Notes: generated by a model not told the origin, from the sequence alone. 64,000 nucleotides of DNA from Prochlorococcus sp. AG-402-G06 (GCA_003277985.1 QCHR01000001.1:62001-126000), one strand, 5' to 3'; shown: positions 1 through 8,798, numbered from the stretch's first letter. Numbers and translations: made by a program.

Positions 1-480
1 AAATCTGATACTAATAAAACAGAAATAAGTGAAACTTTAAAAAAAGAAAACTTTCTAAGTTCTAATCTAGATTTTAAAAATAGGAAGCTAGAGATTTGGT
101 CAAAAATAATTACAGATGAAAATGAAAAATATGAGCTAATAGAAAATATCGAAGCAATCACTCAAGAAGATGAAGCGACTTACATTTGGAGCCAATACTT
201 ATCTTCTATTTCAAATTTTGAAAATACAAACTACTTACAAAATTATTCAGATAATGAACAGAGTATAGATGAAGTTAATGATTTCAATGATGTCCTTAGA
301 ATACATTTAGGTGAAGACAAAACCAAGACAGTTTTAAATAATTTCTATCCATATATTTTATTTAAAACTATGTTAGGCAATAAACTAACTCCTCCTCAAA
401 ATATTGATATATCTATTTCTGTCCCTACGATTAACTATCCAGACTTCATTAAAGTTAAAATCAACTTTAAAACAAGTTAA
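1..480 (+). CDS. C-terminal part of an unidentified protein (cut by window edge)
   Basis: Frame 1 is open from the first base to a TAA at 478-480, giving about 159 residues with no start inside the window. It is missing from the ORF track because it has no start, but the frame is free of stops and the composition is protein-like: charged, Asn/Glu/Lys-rich, ending in LGNKLTPPQNIDIS and VKINFKTS. There are no membrane segments in the visible part. I do not recognise the family. The gap to gltA is about 110 bases. Confidence 0.7.
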   Translation, partial: KSDTNKTEISETLKKENFLSSNLDFKNRKLEIWSKIITDENEKYELIENIEAITQEDEATYIWSQYLSSISNFENTNYLQNYSDNEQSIDEVNDFNDVLRIHLGEDKTKTVLNNFYPYILFKTMLGNKLTPPQNIDISISVPTINYPDFIKVKINFKTS

Positions 481-620
481 TAAAAAGTTTCAAGTGCTAT
501 ATTTAGTACATAGTTTAATTCTATACAATAAAGTTCAAGTTGAAAATTATTTTTTCCAATTGAACAGAAAATTATTTTGCAGGAGCTACAGCCATAGAGA
601 ACGAACAAAAGACAACTAAT

Positions 621-1748
621 TTGGTTTTAAAACCTGGTTTGGAAGGAGTTCCAGTAACCAACTCAGGGATATGCGAAATCGATGGGACAGAAGGGAAGCT
701 GAACTACAGAGGTTATCCAATATATGAGCTAGCCCAAAAAAGTAGCTTTTTAGAAACTGCATTTCTTTTGATATGGGGAGAACTACCAACTAAAAATGAG
801 CTTCAGAAATTTGAAGAGGACGTTCAAATGCATAGACGAGTGAGCTTTCGAATTAGAGATATGCTCAAGTGTTTCCCAGAGTCTGGTCATCCAATGGATG
901 CTCTGCAAGCAAGCGCTGCTTCTCTAGGCCTCTTTTATTCTCGAAGAGCAATTGATGATCCCAAATATATCTATGACGCAGTTGTGAGGTTGATTGCAAA
1001 AATTCCAACCATGGTTGCTGCTTTCGAGCAAATAAGAAAAGGAGACGATCCAATTCAACCTCAGGATGATTTACCTTATTCTTCAAATTTCCTTTATATG
1101 CTCACAGAGAGGGAACCAAATCCTCTTGCAGCAAGAGTCTTTGACAGATGTTTAATTCTTCATGCCGAGCACAGTCTCAATGCGAGCACGTTCAGCGCGA
1201 GAGTTACTGCTAGCACTCTCACTGATCCATATGCTGTAGTAGCTTCTGCCGTTGGGACATTGGCTGGTCCTCTGCATGGAGGAGCAAATGAAGATGTGAT
1301 AGCAATGTTGGAAGAAATTGGAAGCCCTGCTAAAGCCTCCTCATTTCTCAATGATGCGATTGCAAAAAAAAGGAAAATCATGGGCTTTGGGCACAGGGAG
1401 TATCGTGTCAAAGACCCTAGAGCAACAATTTTACAAGCCTTCGCAGAGGAACTTTTCTTGGAATTTGGTAAAGATGAAATGTATGAAGTAGCCAAAGCTC
1501 TTGAAGAGGAGGCTATTTCCAGATTGGGGCCAAAAGGTATATTCCCAAATGTTGACTTTTACTCGGGACTTGTTTATAGAAAGCTTGGTATTCCTCGAGA
1601 TTTATTTACACCAGTTTTCGCAATTTCCAGAGTTGCTGGTTGGTTGGCTCACTGGAGAGAACAACTTGGAGCAAATAGAATTTTTAGACCATCACAAATT
1701 TATGAAGGAGAAAAAATCAGAAATTGGCAGCCTCTTGAGAGCAGATAA
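621..1748 (+). CDS. gltA: Citrate synthase (type II-like, GltA/CitZ family)
   Basis: Condenses acetyl-CoA and oxaloacetate to citrate, the entry into the incomplete cyanobacterial TCA branch that supplies 2-oxoglutarate. The 375-residue ORF spans the family. Near the N-terminus is GKLNYRGYPIYELA, then LILHAEHSLNAS and GPLHGGANEDV with the active-site His residues, then KIMGFGHREYRVKDPR with the second catalytic His. The track starts at TTG 621, but that TTG has no Shine-Dalgarno sequence. The in-frame ATA at 594 lies 8 bases after AGGAG (581-585) and would restore an N-terminus reading IENEQKTTNLVLKPG. See findings. Confidence 0.95.
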   Translation: MVLKPGLEGVPVTNSGICEIDGTEGKLNYRGYPIYELAQKSSFLETAFLLIWGELPTKNELQKFEEDVQMHRRVSFRIRDMLKCFPESGHPMDALQASAASLGLFYSRRAIDDPKYIYDAVVRLIAKIPTMVAAFEQIRKGDDPIQPQDDLPYSSNFLYMLTEREPNPLAARVFDRCLILHAEHSLNASTFSARVTASTLTDPYAVVASAVGTLAGPLHGGANEDVIAMLEEIGSPAKASSFLNDAIAKKRKIMGFGHREYRVKDPRATILQAFAEELFLEFGKDEMYEVAKALEEEAISRLGPKGIFPNVDFYSGLVYRKLGIPRDLFTPVFAISRVAGWLAHWREQLGANRIFRPSQIYEGEKIRNWQPLESR

Positions 1749-1762
1749 TTTGAAATTTATTT

Positions 1763-1787
1763 TTTTGAATTTAAAATTAATTCAAAA
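1763..1787. repeat. AT-rich perfect 9-bp inverted repeat between gltA and ndhA
   Basis: TTTTGAATT (1763-1771) and AATTCAAAA (1779-1787) are perfect inverted copies around a 7-base loop, 15 bases after the gltA stop. The hairpin would be weak because it is AT-rich, but its position fits an attenuator or weak terminator separating gltA from the ndh operon. Chance occurrence is possible in DNA this AT-rich. Confidence 0.3.
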
Positions 1788-1822
1788 TTACACTAACCTT
1801 GTTAATAGATTAAATATTAGAA

Positions 1823-2941
1823 GTGAATTCAGGTATAGACCTTGAAATGAGTTTTACCCAAGGTGTTCAAAACCTTGGGTTATCTCATGAATTAGCACAT
1901 CTTTTATGGATCCCTCTTCCAATGCTTTTGGTATTGGTGTCAGCTGTAATTGGTGTATTAGTAACAGTTTGGCTTGAACGAAAAATTTCTGCAGCAGCTC
2001 AACAAAGAATTGGGCCTGAATATGCAGGTGCACTTGGTATTCTTCAGCCAATGGCTGACGGTTTAAAACTTCTAGTAAAAGAAGACATTATTCCAGCAAG
2101 GGCAGACAGCGTTCTTTTTACAGTTGGACCAATATTAGTTTTAGTTCCAGTAATTCTATCTTGGTTAATTGTTCCTTTCGGTCAAAATCTTTTAATTAGC
2201 AATGTAGGCATTGGAATCTTTTTATGGATTGCCTTGAGTAGTATTCAACCTATTGGTCTTCTAATGAGTGGCTACTCTTCTAATAATAAATATTCTTTGT
2301 TAGGTGGACTTAGAGCTGCTGCTCAATCAATTAGTTATGAAATTCCACTAGCTCTAGCGGTTTTAGCAATAGTTATGATGAGCAATTCATTGAGTACAGT
2401 TGATATAGTTGAGCAACAGAATACTGCTGGTTTTCTTAGCTGGAATATATGGCGACAACCTGTAGGTTTTATTATTTTTTGGATCTGTGCATTAGCTGAA
2501 TGCGAGAGACTACCTTTTGATTTGCCAGAGGCAGAAGAAGAACTTGTCGCTGGTTATCAAACTGAGTATGCAGGTATGAAATTTGCTCTGTTTTACTTGG
2601 CTGGATACATAAATCTTGTTTTATCTGCTTTACTTGTTTCCGTTTTGTACTTAGGAGGATGGGGTTTCCCAATCTCAATTGATTGGTTTTCATCTTTGAT
2701 AGGTCTTTCAATTGATAATCCATTAGTTCAAATTATGGCTGGTTCTATAGGAATTGTTATGACAATCCTTAAGGCTTATTTACTGGTTTTTCTAGCAATT
2801 TTATTGAGATGGACTACACCAAGAGTTCGTATTGATCAACTACTTGATTTAGGGTGGAAATTTCTTTTACCTATATCGTTAGTCAATTTACTTGTAACTG
2901 CGTCACTCAAATTAGCATTTCCTATGACATTTGGGGGATAA
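1823..2941 (+). CDS. ndhA: NAD(P)H-quinone oxidoreductase subunit 1 (NdhA)
   Basis: Membrane subunit of NDH-1, homologous to NuoH, at the junction of the membrane and peripheral arms; it takes part in cyclic electron flow and respiration in the thylakoid. At 372 residues it has the usual length with about eight hydrophobic segments. Family signatures are [20 protein letters not shown] near residue 50, [11 protein letters not shown], and [21 protein letters not shown] around residue 230. The start is GTG at 1823, from my recollection that relatives begin [12 protein letters not shown]; the alternative is ATG 1847. First gene of ndhA-I-G-E. Confidence 0.97.
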   Translation: MNSGIDLEMSFTQGVQNLGLSHELAHLLWIPLPMLLVLVSAVIGVLVTVWLERKISAAAQQRIGPEYAGALGILQPMADGLKLLVKEDIIPARADSVLFTVGPILVLVPVILSWLIVPFGQNLLISNVGIGIFLWIALSSIQPIGLLMSGYSSNNKYSLLGGLRAAAQSISYEIPLALAVLAIVMMSNSLSTVDIVEQQNTAGFLSWNIWRQPVGFIIFWICALAECERLPFDLPEAEEELVAGYQTEYAGMKFALFYLAGYINLVLSALLVSVLYLGGWGFPISIDWFSSLIGLSIDNPLVQIMAGSIGIVMTILKAYLLVFLAILLRWTTPRVRIDQLLDLGWKFLLPISLVNLLVTASLKLAFPMTFGG

Positions 2942-3049
2942 AAGAAAAGCAACACAATAGCTAATTTTTTTAAGTAAAAGTACCTACATTTAGTTGAAAA
3001 AAACTGTATAATGAGTAATGTAAATGAGGCCGCCGGCAGCAAATTTAAT

Positions 3050-3703
3050 ATGCTTGGTTTCCTTGAAAAAGTTGCGGACTACACTAAAGAAGCAGTTAGT
3101 GCAGCGAAATATTTAGTTGATGGACTAGGCGTTACGTTCGACCACATGCGTCGAAGGCCTGTAACGGTTCAATATCCTTACGAAAAACTAATACCCTCTG
3201 AGCGTTATCGAGGAAGAATTCATTATGAATTTGACAAGTGTATTGCTTGTGAGGTTTGTGTAAGGGTATGCCCAATTAATCTTCCAGTTGTTGATTGGGT
3301 TATGAATAAAGAAACAAAGAAAAAAGAATTGAGAAATTATTCTATTGACTTTGGTGCATGTATTTTTTGTGGAAATTGCGTTGAGTATTGCCCTACAAAT
3401 TGCTTATCAATGACAGAAGAATATGAACTGGCTGCATTTGATAGACATAGTCTTAATTACGATAATGTTGCTCTTGGAAGACTACCAACAAGCGTAACTT
3501 CAGATCCATCAGTTAGGCCTCTAAGAGAATTAGCTTATTTGCCTGATGGTATTATGGATCCTCATGAATTACCTGCTAAGCAAAAAAGAGCAGGCAAGCT
3601 TCCTAGTCAGATTATAAAAGAACTACAAGTTAAGAAATCACAAGAAGATGAAGATAATAATTCATCCGAAATGGTTCCAAATAATTTAAATTCTACCAAT
3701 TAA
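3050..3703 (+). CDS. ndhI: NAD(P)H-quinone oxidoreductase subunit I (NdhI), 2x[4Fe-4S]
   Basis: Peripheral-arm subunit that carries two [4Fe-4S] clusters and passes electrons toward plastoquinone. The two cluster motifs are plain: [12 protein letters not shown] and [12 protein letters not shown], spaced as in the family. I place the start at ATG 3050 (217 aa) because relatives begin right there (M-x-x-FL...). The track start at 3011 adds 13 residues ([13 protein letters not shown]) that I cannot support. The last 40 or so residues are a charged, Asn/Glu-rich tail. The stop overlaps the ndhG start by one base (TAATG), so the two are translationally coupled. Confidence 0.95.
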   Translation: MLGFLEKVADYTKEAVSAAKYLVDGLGVTFDHMRRRPVTVQYPYEKLIPSERYRGRIHYEFDKCIACEVCVRVCPINLPVVDWVMNKETKKKELRNYSIDFGACIFCGNCVEYCPTNCLSMTEEYELAAFDRHSLNYDNVALGRLPTSVTSDPSVRPLRELAYLPDGIMDPHELPAKQKRAGKLPSQIIKELQVKKSQEDEDNNSSEMVPNNLNSTN

Positions 3704-4305
3704 TGAATATAGCTTATTCAACAGAATTAATTTGCTTTTTAATTCTTAGTGCAGTCATAATTTCTGGAAGTTTGGCAGTTGTTTTATTAGAAAATATTGT
3801 TTACTCAGCATTTTTATTAGGTGGAGTATTTATGGCTGTAGCAGGTTTATATCTTTTGCTAAATGCTAGTTTTGTTGCGGCTGCTCAAATTCTTGTATAT
3901 GTGGGAGCTGTAAATGTTTTGATATTATTTGCAATTATGTTGGTTAACAAGAAAGAAAAATTAAAACCAATTGAAGGTCTTAGAACTAGAAAATTGATAT
4001 CTGGAGGTGTTTGTGGTGGATTATTAATTTTATTATTAAGGGTTAGTATCATCACTCAATGGAACTTACCTGGACCAAGCTCTATTGGTGAAGAAGCGAC
4101 CGAGAGAATTGGCGAACATCTATTCACAGACTATTTATTACCTTTTGAACTTGCTTCTATTCTATTATTAATGGCTATGATTGGAGCAATTGTATTAGCC
4201 AGAAGAGATGTATCAATCCCAAGAGATGATATAAATAATAACAACAATAAAAAGTCCTTAAGTGATAAGAAAATCCCTCTCCTTTCCGAAAATAGTTTAA
4301 AATGA
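3703..4305 (+). CDS. ndhG: NAD(P)H-quinone oxidoreductase subunit 6 (NdhG)
   Basis: NuoJ-type membrane subunit of NDH-1, 200 residues with five hydrophobic segments. It contains the family stretch [22 protein letters not shown] near residues 60-80. The hydrophilic C-terminal tail has an Asn run ([10 protein letters not shown]), as is common in AT-rich picocyanobacteria. It starts one base into the ndhI stop and is followed by ndhE after a short gap. Confidence 0.95.
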   Translation: MNIAYSTELICFLILSAVIISGSLAVVLLENIVYSAFLLGGVFMAVAGLYLLLNASFVAAAQILVYVGAVNVLILFAIMLVNKKEKLKPIEGLRTRKLISGGVCGGLLILLLRVSIITQWNLPGPSSIGEEATERIGEHLFTDYLLPFELASILLLMAMIGAIVLARRDVSIPRDDINNNNNKKSLSDKKIPLLSENSLK

Positions 4306-4339
4306 ATTTAATTGTACGTATAAAATTTACTTGCTAGAA

Positions 4340-4669
4340 ATGTTAGAAAATTCTATTGGGCCAGTACCTCTTCAAGCTTATCTTATGGTCGCTGCATTTC
4401 TTTTCTGTACAGGTGTCTGGGGATTAATAAATAGTCGAAATGCTGTACGAGTTTTAATGAGTATTGAATTAATGTTAAACGCAGTGAATATAAATCTTAT
4501 GAGCTTTTCATCCTATATAGACGGATCAATAATTAGAGGTCAAGTATTTTCAATTTTTGTTATCACAGTAGCCGCGGCTGAGGCTGCTGTTGGACTAGCA
4601 ATACTACTTTCATTGTATAGAAATAGAGTTACTATTGATATGGAAAGCTTTAATCTACTAAAGTGGTAG
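4340..4669 (+). CDS. ndhE: NAD(P)H-quinone oxidoreductase subunit 4L (NdhE)
   Basis: NuoK-type small membrane subunit with three membrane helices, part of the proton-translocation route of NDH-1. It contains [22 protein letters not shown] with the conserved buried Glu, then [18 protein letters not shown], and ends in the family-typical FNLLKW. I chose ATG 4340 (109 aa); the track start is TTG 4331, three codons earlier, and neither has a clear Shine-Dalgarno sequence. It is the last ndh gene of the operon, and nadK follows after nine bases. Confidence 0.95.
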   Translation: MLENSIGPVPLQAYLMVAAFLFCTGVWGLINSRNAVRVLMSIELMLNAVNINLMSFSSYIDGSIIRGQVFSIFVITVAAAEAAVGLAILLSLYRNRVTIDMESFNLLKW

Positions 4670-4678
4670 GTATTATCA

Positions 4679-5587
4679 ATGACAACAAATCTGATCTGGA
4701 TCTTATATAGATCAGATAGTGATACTGCTTATAAAGAAACCTTAAATTGTAAGAGAATAATTGAAGATTATGGAAAAAAAGTTTTATTTTCAGAAATATC
4801 TAATGAAACAAATAATATTAATCAATTATTTTCAGTATCTGAGGTTTTACCAGAAATCGCTCTTGTTTTAGGAGGTGACGGAACTGTGTTAAGGGCAGCC
4901 AGATTTTTATCGCCTCAAAACATACCAATTTTAAGTTTCAATGTTGGAGGGAATCTAGGCTTTTTGACACACGATCGTCATATCTTGAAGCAAGCGAATT
5001 TTTGGGAAAGAGTTTCAAATAATAGATTTAATATTCAAACAAGAATGATGCTTGAAGCAACAGTATTTACCGAAAATAATATTCATAAAAGCAAAATTAA
5101 AAGATCATTTTTTGCACTCAATGATTTTTATTTAAGATCTTGCACAGATGAAATTGCACCTACTTGCAGCCTTGAACTTGAAATAGATGGTGAAGCTGTT
5201 GACAAATACAAAGGAGATGGACTTATCTTCTCAACCCCAACAGGTTCTACTGCTTACTCTATGGCCGCGGGAGGACCAATAATACACCCTTCCTTAGATG
5301 CAATTATAGTAAGCGCCATATGTCCAATGAGCCTAGCCAGCAGGCCTATTGTGGTCCCTCCCGAATCTCAATTATTAATAAAGCCAATAAGAGAAAAAAA
5401 ACAAAAAATAAAGTTATGGTTAGATGGATCTAGTGGATGTCTAATTGAAACCAATGACACATGCTTAATAAAGAAATCTAATCATTCAACCTCAATAATT
5501 ATTTTAGATGAAAATCTTTCTTACTATAAGACAATCACTCAAAAACTTCATTGGGCTAGCAGCCTTAATGAGAGCAATAAACAATAA
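4679..5587 (+). CDS. nadK: NAD(+) kinase
   Basis: Phosphorylates NAD to NADP using ATP or polyphosphate. The catalytic GGDG motif is in LVLGGDGTVLRAARF (around residue 65), followed by NVGGNLGFLTH and GDGLIFSTPTGSTAYSMAAGG, all hallmarks of the family. Length 302 is normal. It lies directly downstream of ndhE, and the link between NADP supply and photosynthetic electron flow makes co-transcription sensible, though that is inference. Cyanobacteria usually carry two nadK paralogues, so which one this is cannot be told here. Confidence 0.93.
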   Translation: MTTNLIWILYRSDSDTAYKETLNCKRIIEDYGKKVLFSEISNETNNINQLFSVSEVLPEIALVLGGDGTVLRAARFLSPQNIPILSFNVGGNLGFLTHDRHILKQANFWERVSNNRFNIQTRMMLEATVFTENNIHKSKIKRSFFALNDFYLRSCTDEIAPTCSLELEIDGEAVDKYKGDGLIFSTPTGSTAYSMAAGGPIIHPSLDAIIVSAICPMSLASRPIVVPPESQLLIKPIREKKQKIKLWLDGSSGCLIETNDTCLIKKSNHSTSIIILDENLSYYKTITQKLHWASSLNESNKQ

Positions 5588-5590
5588 ATT

Positions 5591-6085
5591 ATGGGGATAG
5601 AAATCGAAAGAAGATTTTTAGTGGAAAATGAAGATTGGAAATCTCAGGTAATACTAAGTGAAGATTTTAGTCAAGCTTATTTAAATTCAAAAGTAGATGA
5701 ATGGTCAACTCGAGTAAGGATAGTAGACAATAAGAAATCATACATGACACTAAAGTCCTCTTTAAATGTATTAACAAACTATGAGTTTGAATATTCAATT
5801 CCTCTACAAGATGCTATTGAACTAATAAAATTATCAAAATATACAATCAAAAAAACTCGTTATCAGCTAATGATAAATCAAAAAATTTGGGTAGTTGATA
5901 TTTTTGATGGATCAAATTCTTCTTTAAAAATTGCTGAAATTGAATTGAATTCTGAATCCGAAGAAATTCAAGTTCCATCATGGTGTGGTCAAGAGATCAC
6001 TGGGATGAAATCATTAAGCAATGCTTCTCTTGCAAAAACTCCCATTTCTCTAGTTTCACTAAAGGATAGGCTGAAAGTCGGATAA
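5591..6085 (+). CDS. CYTH-domain protein (triphosphate tunnel metalloenzyme family)
   Basis: A single 164-residue CYTH domain. Members bind triphosphates in a beta-barrel tunnel and act as tripolyphosphatases, thiamine triphosphatases or adenylate cyclases. The N-terminus MGIEIERRFLV matches the signature ExExK, but the usual Lys is Arg here (E4, E6, R8). Later are charged strands typical of the tunnel (WSTRVRIVDNK, YMTLKSS, VVDIF, IAEIEL). It starts three bases after nadK, so it is probably in the same transcript. The substrate cannot be read from sequence. Confidence 0.85.
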   Translation: MGIEIERRFLVENEDWKSQVILSEDFSQAYLNSKVDEWSTRVRIVDNKKSYMTLKSSLNVLTNYEFEYSIPLQDAIELIKLSKYTIKKTRYQLMINQKIWVVDIFDGSNSSLKIAEIELNSESEEIQVPSWCGQEITGMKSLSNASLAKTPISLVSLKDRLKVG

Positions 6086-6133
6086 TCTTAGGCAAAAAGG
6101 CGACTTGTCCTTTAGATTGTCTTTATAATTATT

Positions 6134-6328
6134 TTGGTGGTTTCGAGCTGCCTATGCATCTTTTGCAAGAGGTATAACTTGTATGGTCTTTATGACACAG
6201 AAGGTATCCTTCGCTTCACTTGTACTGACAAGGAAGCTTGCATTGCATATGCAAGGCTATTTGAGCTTTCATCAATTGAATTTTCTTTAATGCCCTTATC
6301 AGATTTTAATGAGGACGAGAATGATTAA
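6134..6328 (+). CDS. Small conserved-looking protein of unknown function
   Basis: A 64-residue ORF containing RYNLYGLYDTEGILRFTCTD and a Leu/Glu-rich middle, ending in an acidic tail DFNEDEND. The body looks like a real small soluble protein with four or five beta strands. The start is doubtful: TTG 6134 and GTG 6137 are the only canonical options and have no clear Shine-Dalgarno sequence, and the Cys-rich first 11 residues do not look like the rest. Converges on the regulator gene at 6334. I do not know the function. Confidence 0.6.
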   Translation: MVVSSCLCIFCKRYNLYGLYDTEGILRFTCTDKEACIAYARLFELSSIEFSLMPLSDFNEDEND

Positions 6329-6333
6329 ATCCT

Positions 6334-6615
6334 CTACGAATCTGTTTCATCTGGCAATGAACAACAATTAAACCCATCCCGGCATATCTTTCCATGGTCC
6401 ATTGCCCAGTTCAATAAAGCTACTCTGTTTTTTGAACCTGTTTTTGTAAACATATTGCTCACATGATTGTCTACAGTCCTTTTGCTGATTGTCAGTTTTT
6501 CAGCAATCTCTTGATTAGTAAGGCCATCTGCAACTAATCCAATAATCTCCATTTCCCTAGCTGAGAGTCCCATATGGGACGAATTAGCGATCTCTCCTGT
6601 AAACATTCCCCTCAC
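6334..6615 (-). CDS. pedR: LuxR-type HTH regulator, PedR (Ssl0564)-like
   Basis: A 93-residue protein that is almost only a LuxR/GerE helix-turn-helix: LSAREMEIIGLVADGLTNQE, then ISKRTVDNHVSNMF as recognition helix. There is no receiver domain. Known relatives are Synechocystis PedR (Ssl0564), a redox-responsive regulator of photosynthesis genes controlled by thioredoxin through cysteine chemistry. Here Cys78, Cys84 and Cys85 lie in the C-terminal tail (KICRDGFNCC), consistent with that mechanism. Divergent from metF. Assignment to PedR rests on size, HTH and the cysteines. Confidence 0.8.
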   Translation of the reverse strand: MRGMFTGEIANSSHMGLSAREMEIIGLVADGLTNQEIAEKLTISKRTVDNHVSNMFTKTGSKNRVALLNWAMDHGKICRDGFNCCSLPDETDS

Positions 6616-6690
6616 TCACAACTCATTAATTAATACTACTTAGATTAGGGCCTTTAATCACCGATAGTAATTATCTAGTAAAAAATACAT

Positions 6691-7572
6691 GTGAAATCTA
6701 AACTTCAAAATCGTCTTGAATCTGGCTTATCAGCGATTACTGCTGAAATCATGCCTCCTAGGGGCGGTAATACTGCTTTAGCCCTCTCAAAAGCCATCAA
6801 ATTAAAAGACCTAGTCCATGGTTTTAATGTTACAGATGGCAGCAGAGCAATCATGAGAATGAGCAGCCTAGCCTTATGCAAGCTGCTTTTAGAGGCAAAT
6901 CTTGAACCAGTCCTGCAATTATCATGTAGGGATAGGAATCGAATTGCATTACAAGCTGAATTACTCGGAGCGGATGCTTTAGGAATCAAAAATATTCTCT
7001 GTTTAACTGGTGATCCTGTACGAGTAGGAGACCAATCTCTTGCCAAATCAGTACAAGACTTCAACTCAATAGAACTTATCAATCAAGTCACATCACTTAA
7101 CAAAGGAATAGATCCTGTATCTGGTTTTTTACCTGATGGTCCAACTAATTTATTTGCTGGAGCAGCAGCTGATCCAAATTGCAGGGGATTTGATGGTTTA
7201 AGAAGAAGAATAGAACTCAAGCAAAAAGCGGGGGCAAATTTCCTTCAAACTCAAATGGTTATGGATCCCAAAGTACTTGAACGATTTTGCAAAGAAATAA
7301 CAGAGCCTATGAAAATTCCAGTTTTAGCAGGAGTTTTTCTACTCAAATCTGCGAAAAATGCTCAATTCATCAATCGTGTGGTACCGGGTGCATGCATACC
7401 CGAATCAATTATTTCTAGACTTGATATTTCATCAAATCCTATTGATGAAGGCATATCAATTGCTGCTGAGCAAGTAAAAAGTTTTTTAGGAATTACTCAA
7501 GGAGTTCACCTAATGGCCGTTAAGGCAGAACAACAAATACCGAAAATTTTAGATAGGGCAAATATTAATTAG
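6691..7572 (+). CDS. metF: Methylenetetrahydrofolate reductase
   Basis: Reduces 5,10-methylene-THF to 5-methyl-THF for methionine synthesis; FAD-containing TIM barrel. 293 residues, GTG start. Family features are AITAEIMPPRGG at the N-terminus (catalytic Glu in the xxEIMPPRG strand), then VLQLSCRDRNRIALQAELLGADALG, NILCLTGDP, and KAGANFLQTQMV. The stop overlaps by 8 bases with the convergent nucleotidyltransferase gene. Confidence 0.93.
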   Translation: MKSKLQNRLESGLSAITAEIMPPRGGNTALALSKAIKLKDLVHGFNVTDGSRAIMRMSSLALCKLLLEANLEPVLQLSCRDRNRIALQAELLGADALGIKNILCLTGDPVRVGDQSLAKSVQDFNSIELINQVTSLNKGIDPVSGFLPDGPTNLFAGAAADPNCRGFDGLRRRIELKQKAGANFLQTQMVMDPKVLERFCKEITEPMKIPVLAGVFLLKSAKNAQFINRVVPGACIPESIISRLDISSNPIDEGISIAAEQVKSFLGITQGVHLMAVKAEQQIPKILDRANIN

Positions 7573-8743
7573 AAGAGCCAATCAGATCAGTACCTAATAA
7601 TTCAGCCATTGCTTTTTGTTGAGGTGATGGTTCGCCTAAATCCTGTCTTCTAGCATCAGTAATTAGCCAATCTAAAGCGGCTTCCTGCAGGTCAAAATGA
7701 TCACCTTCTTTACCAACACAATATCTACCAAAAACTAACTTCTCTACAAGTTGTACTCCTGGACCAATTAGTGAATAATCAAAAATTATTGAATTATCAA
7801 TTGTTGCACCTTCGCAAATACAGCAACTTGGACCAATCATAGAAGGACCAACAATAGTCACCCCATCCTCAATCCTTGTCATTCCACCAACATATATAGG
7901 TCCTTTCACATTTATTTTATCCCAGTTAGCTGCAACATTTAAACCAGTGTAGATCCCAGGTCTTACTTGCTTTCCCGGGATTTCGACCTGTCGAACATCA
8001 CCTTTAAGAACATTCCTTATTGCTCTCCAGTAATCTGGAACTTTACCAATATCAACCCACTCAAAATCCATTGGTAAGGCATAAAAAGGTGCACCTTCCT
8101 CTACTAATTTTGGAAACAAATCTGAGCCAATATCAAAGGGTTTTCCAGACGGAATATAATTAAAGATTTCAGGCTCAAATAAATAAATTCCAGTGTTAAT
8201 AGTATCTCCTAAAGCATTATCTATCGAAGGTTTCTCTTGAAAAGCTTGAACACGATCCTCTTCATCAGTTACGACAACACCATAACTACTTACTTGATCT
8301 TTTGAAACTCGTTTAGTTATCAAACTAGCTAAAGCACCTTTTTCTTTATGTCGTTTTACAGCTTCAGACAAATCCAAATCAATTAGCGCATCCCCACATA
8401 AAACGACAAAAGTATCATCAAAAAACTTTTGAAAATCTTGAATTTTCTTCAGCCCACCAGCCGAACCAAGTGCGTCACCAATTAATTCTCCGTCTTCGAT
8501 ACGACCTTCAAAACTGTATGCAATTTCAACGCCAAATCGTTGCCCATCCCGAAAATAATTTTCTATTTCTTCTGCTAAATGAGAAACATTGACCATAACC
8601 TCAGTAAAACCATGCTCCTTAAGAAGTTCCAACAGAAACTCCATTACAGGTTTCTGAAGGATAGGAATCATTGGCTTTGGAATCACATGGGTGATTGGCT
8701 GAACTCGGGTACCTTTTCCAGCCGCCAGGATCATCGCCTTCAT
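7565..8743 (-). CDS. Sugar-1-phosphate nucleotidyltransferase with left-handed beta-helix domain
   Basis: N-terminal nucleotidyltransferase: MKAMILAAGKGTRVQPITHVIPKP is the pyrophosphorylase signature, followed by VLCGDALID and FQEKPS. The C-terminal part (from about residue 260) has hexad-like repeats (GPIYVGGMTRIEDGVTIVGPSMIGPS), a left-handed beta-helix. Such cyanobacterial proteins are usually annotated as mannose-1-phosphate guanylyltransferase or glucose-1-phosphate thymidylyltransferase; the sugar and nucleotide cannot be fixed from sequence. Precursor supply for polysaccharide or glycoconjugates is likely. Located 55 bases downstream of scpA on the same strand. Confidence 0.88.
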   Translation of the reverse strand: MKAMILAAGKGTRVQPITHVIPKPMIPILQKPVMEFLLELLKEHGFTEVMVNVSHLAEEIENYFRDGQRFGVEIAYSFEGRIEDGELIGDALGSAGGLKKIQDFQKFFDDTFVVLCGDALIDLDLSEAVKRHKEKGALASLITKRVSKDQVSSYGVVVTDEEDRVQAFQEKPSIDNALGDTINTGIYLFEPEIFNYIPSGKPFDIGSDLFPKLVEEGAPFYALPMDFEWVDIGKVPDYWRAIRNVLKGDVRQVEIPGKQVRPGIYTGLNVAANWDKINVKGPIYVGGMTRIEDGVTIVGPSMIGPSCCICEGATIDNSIIFDYSLIGPGVQLVEKLVFGRYCVGKEGDHFDLQEAALDWLITDARRQDLGEPSPQQKAMAELLGTDLIGSSN

Positions 8744-8798
8744 AGGCGGTTTAACCTATCTAAACAAGGCCAACATAGAATGCTGCCTCCACAAAGAG

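Noticed and set aside
481-593. NtcA site (GTA-N8-TAC) upstream of gltA
   Set aside because: GTA and TAC triplets occur near 508-530 but not with 8-base spacing.
404-619. 71-residue plus-strand ORF before gltA
   Set aside because: It overlaps the tail of the frame-1 partial gene and the gltA leader in another frame; composition (poly-Leu/Lys/Asn) is typical of AT-rich noise.
1501-1845. 114-residue ORF over gltA 3' end and the ndhA leader
   Set aside because: Shadow of gltA in a different frame, which has strong citrate synthase motifs.
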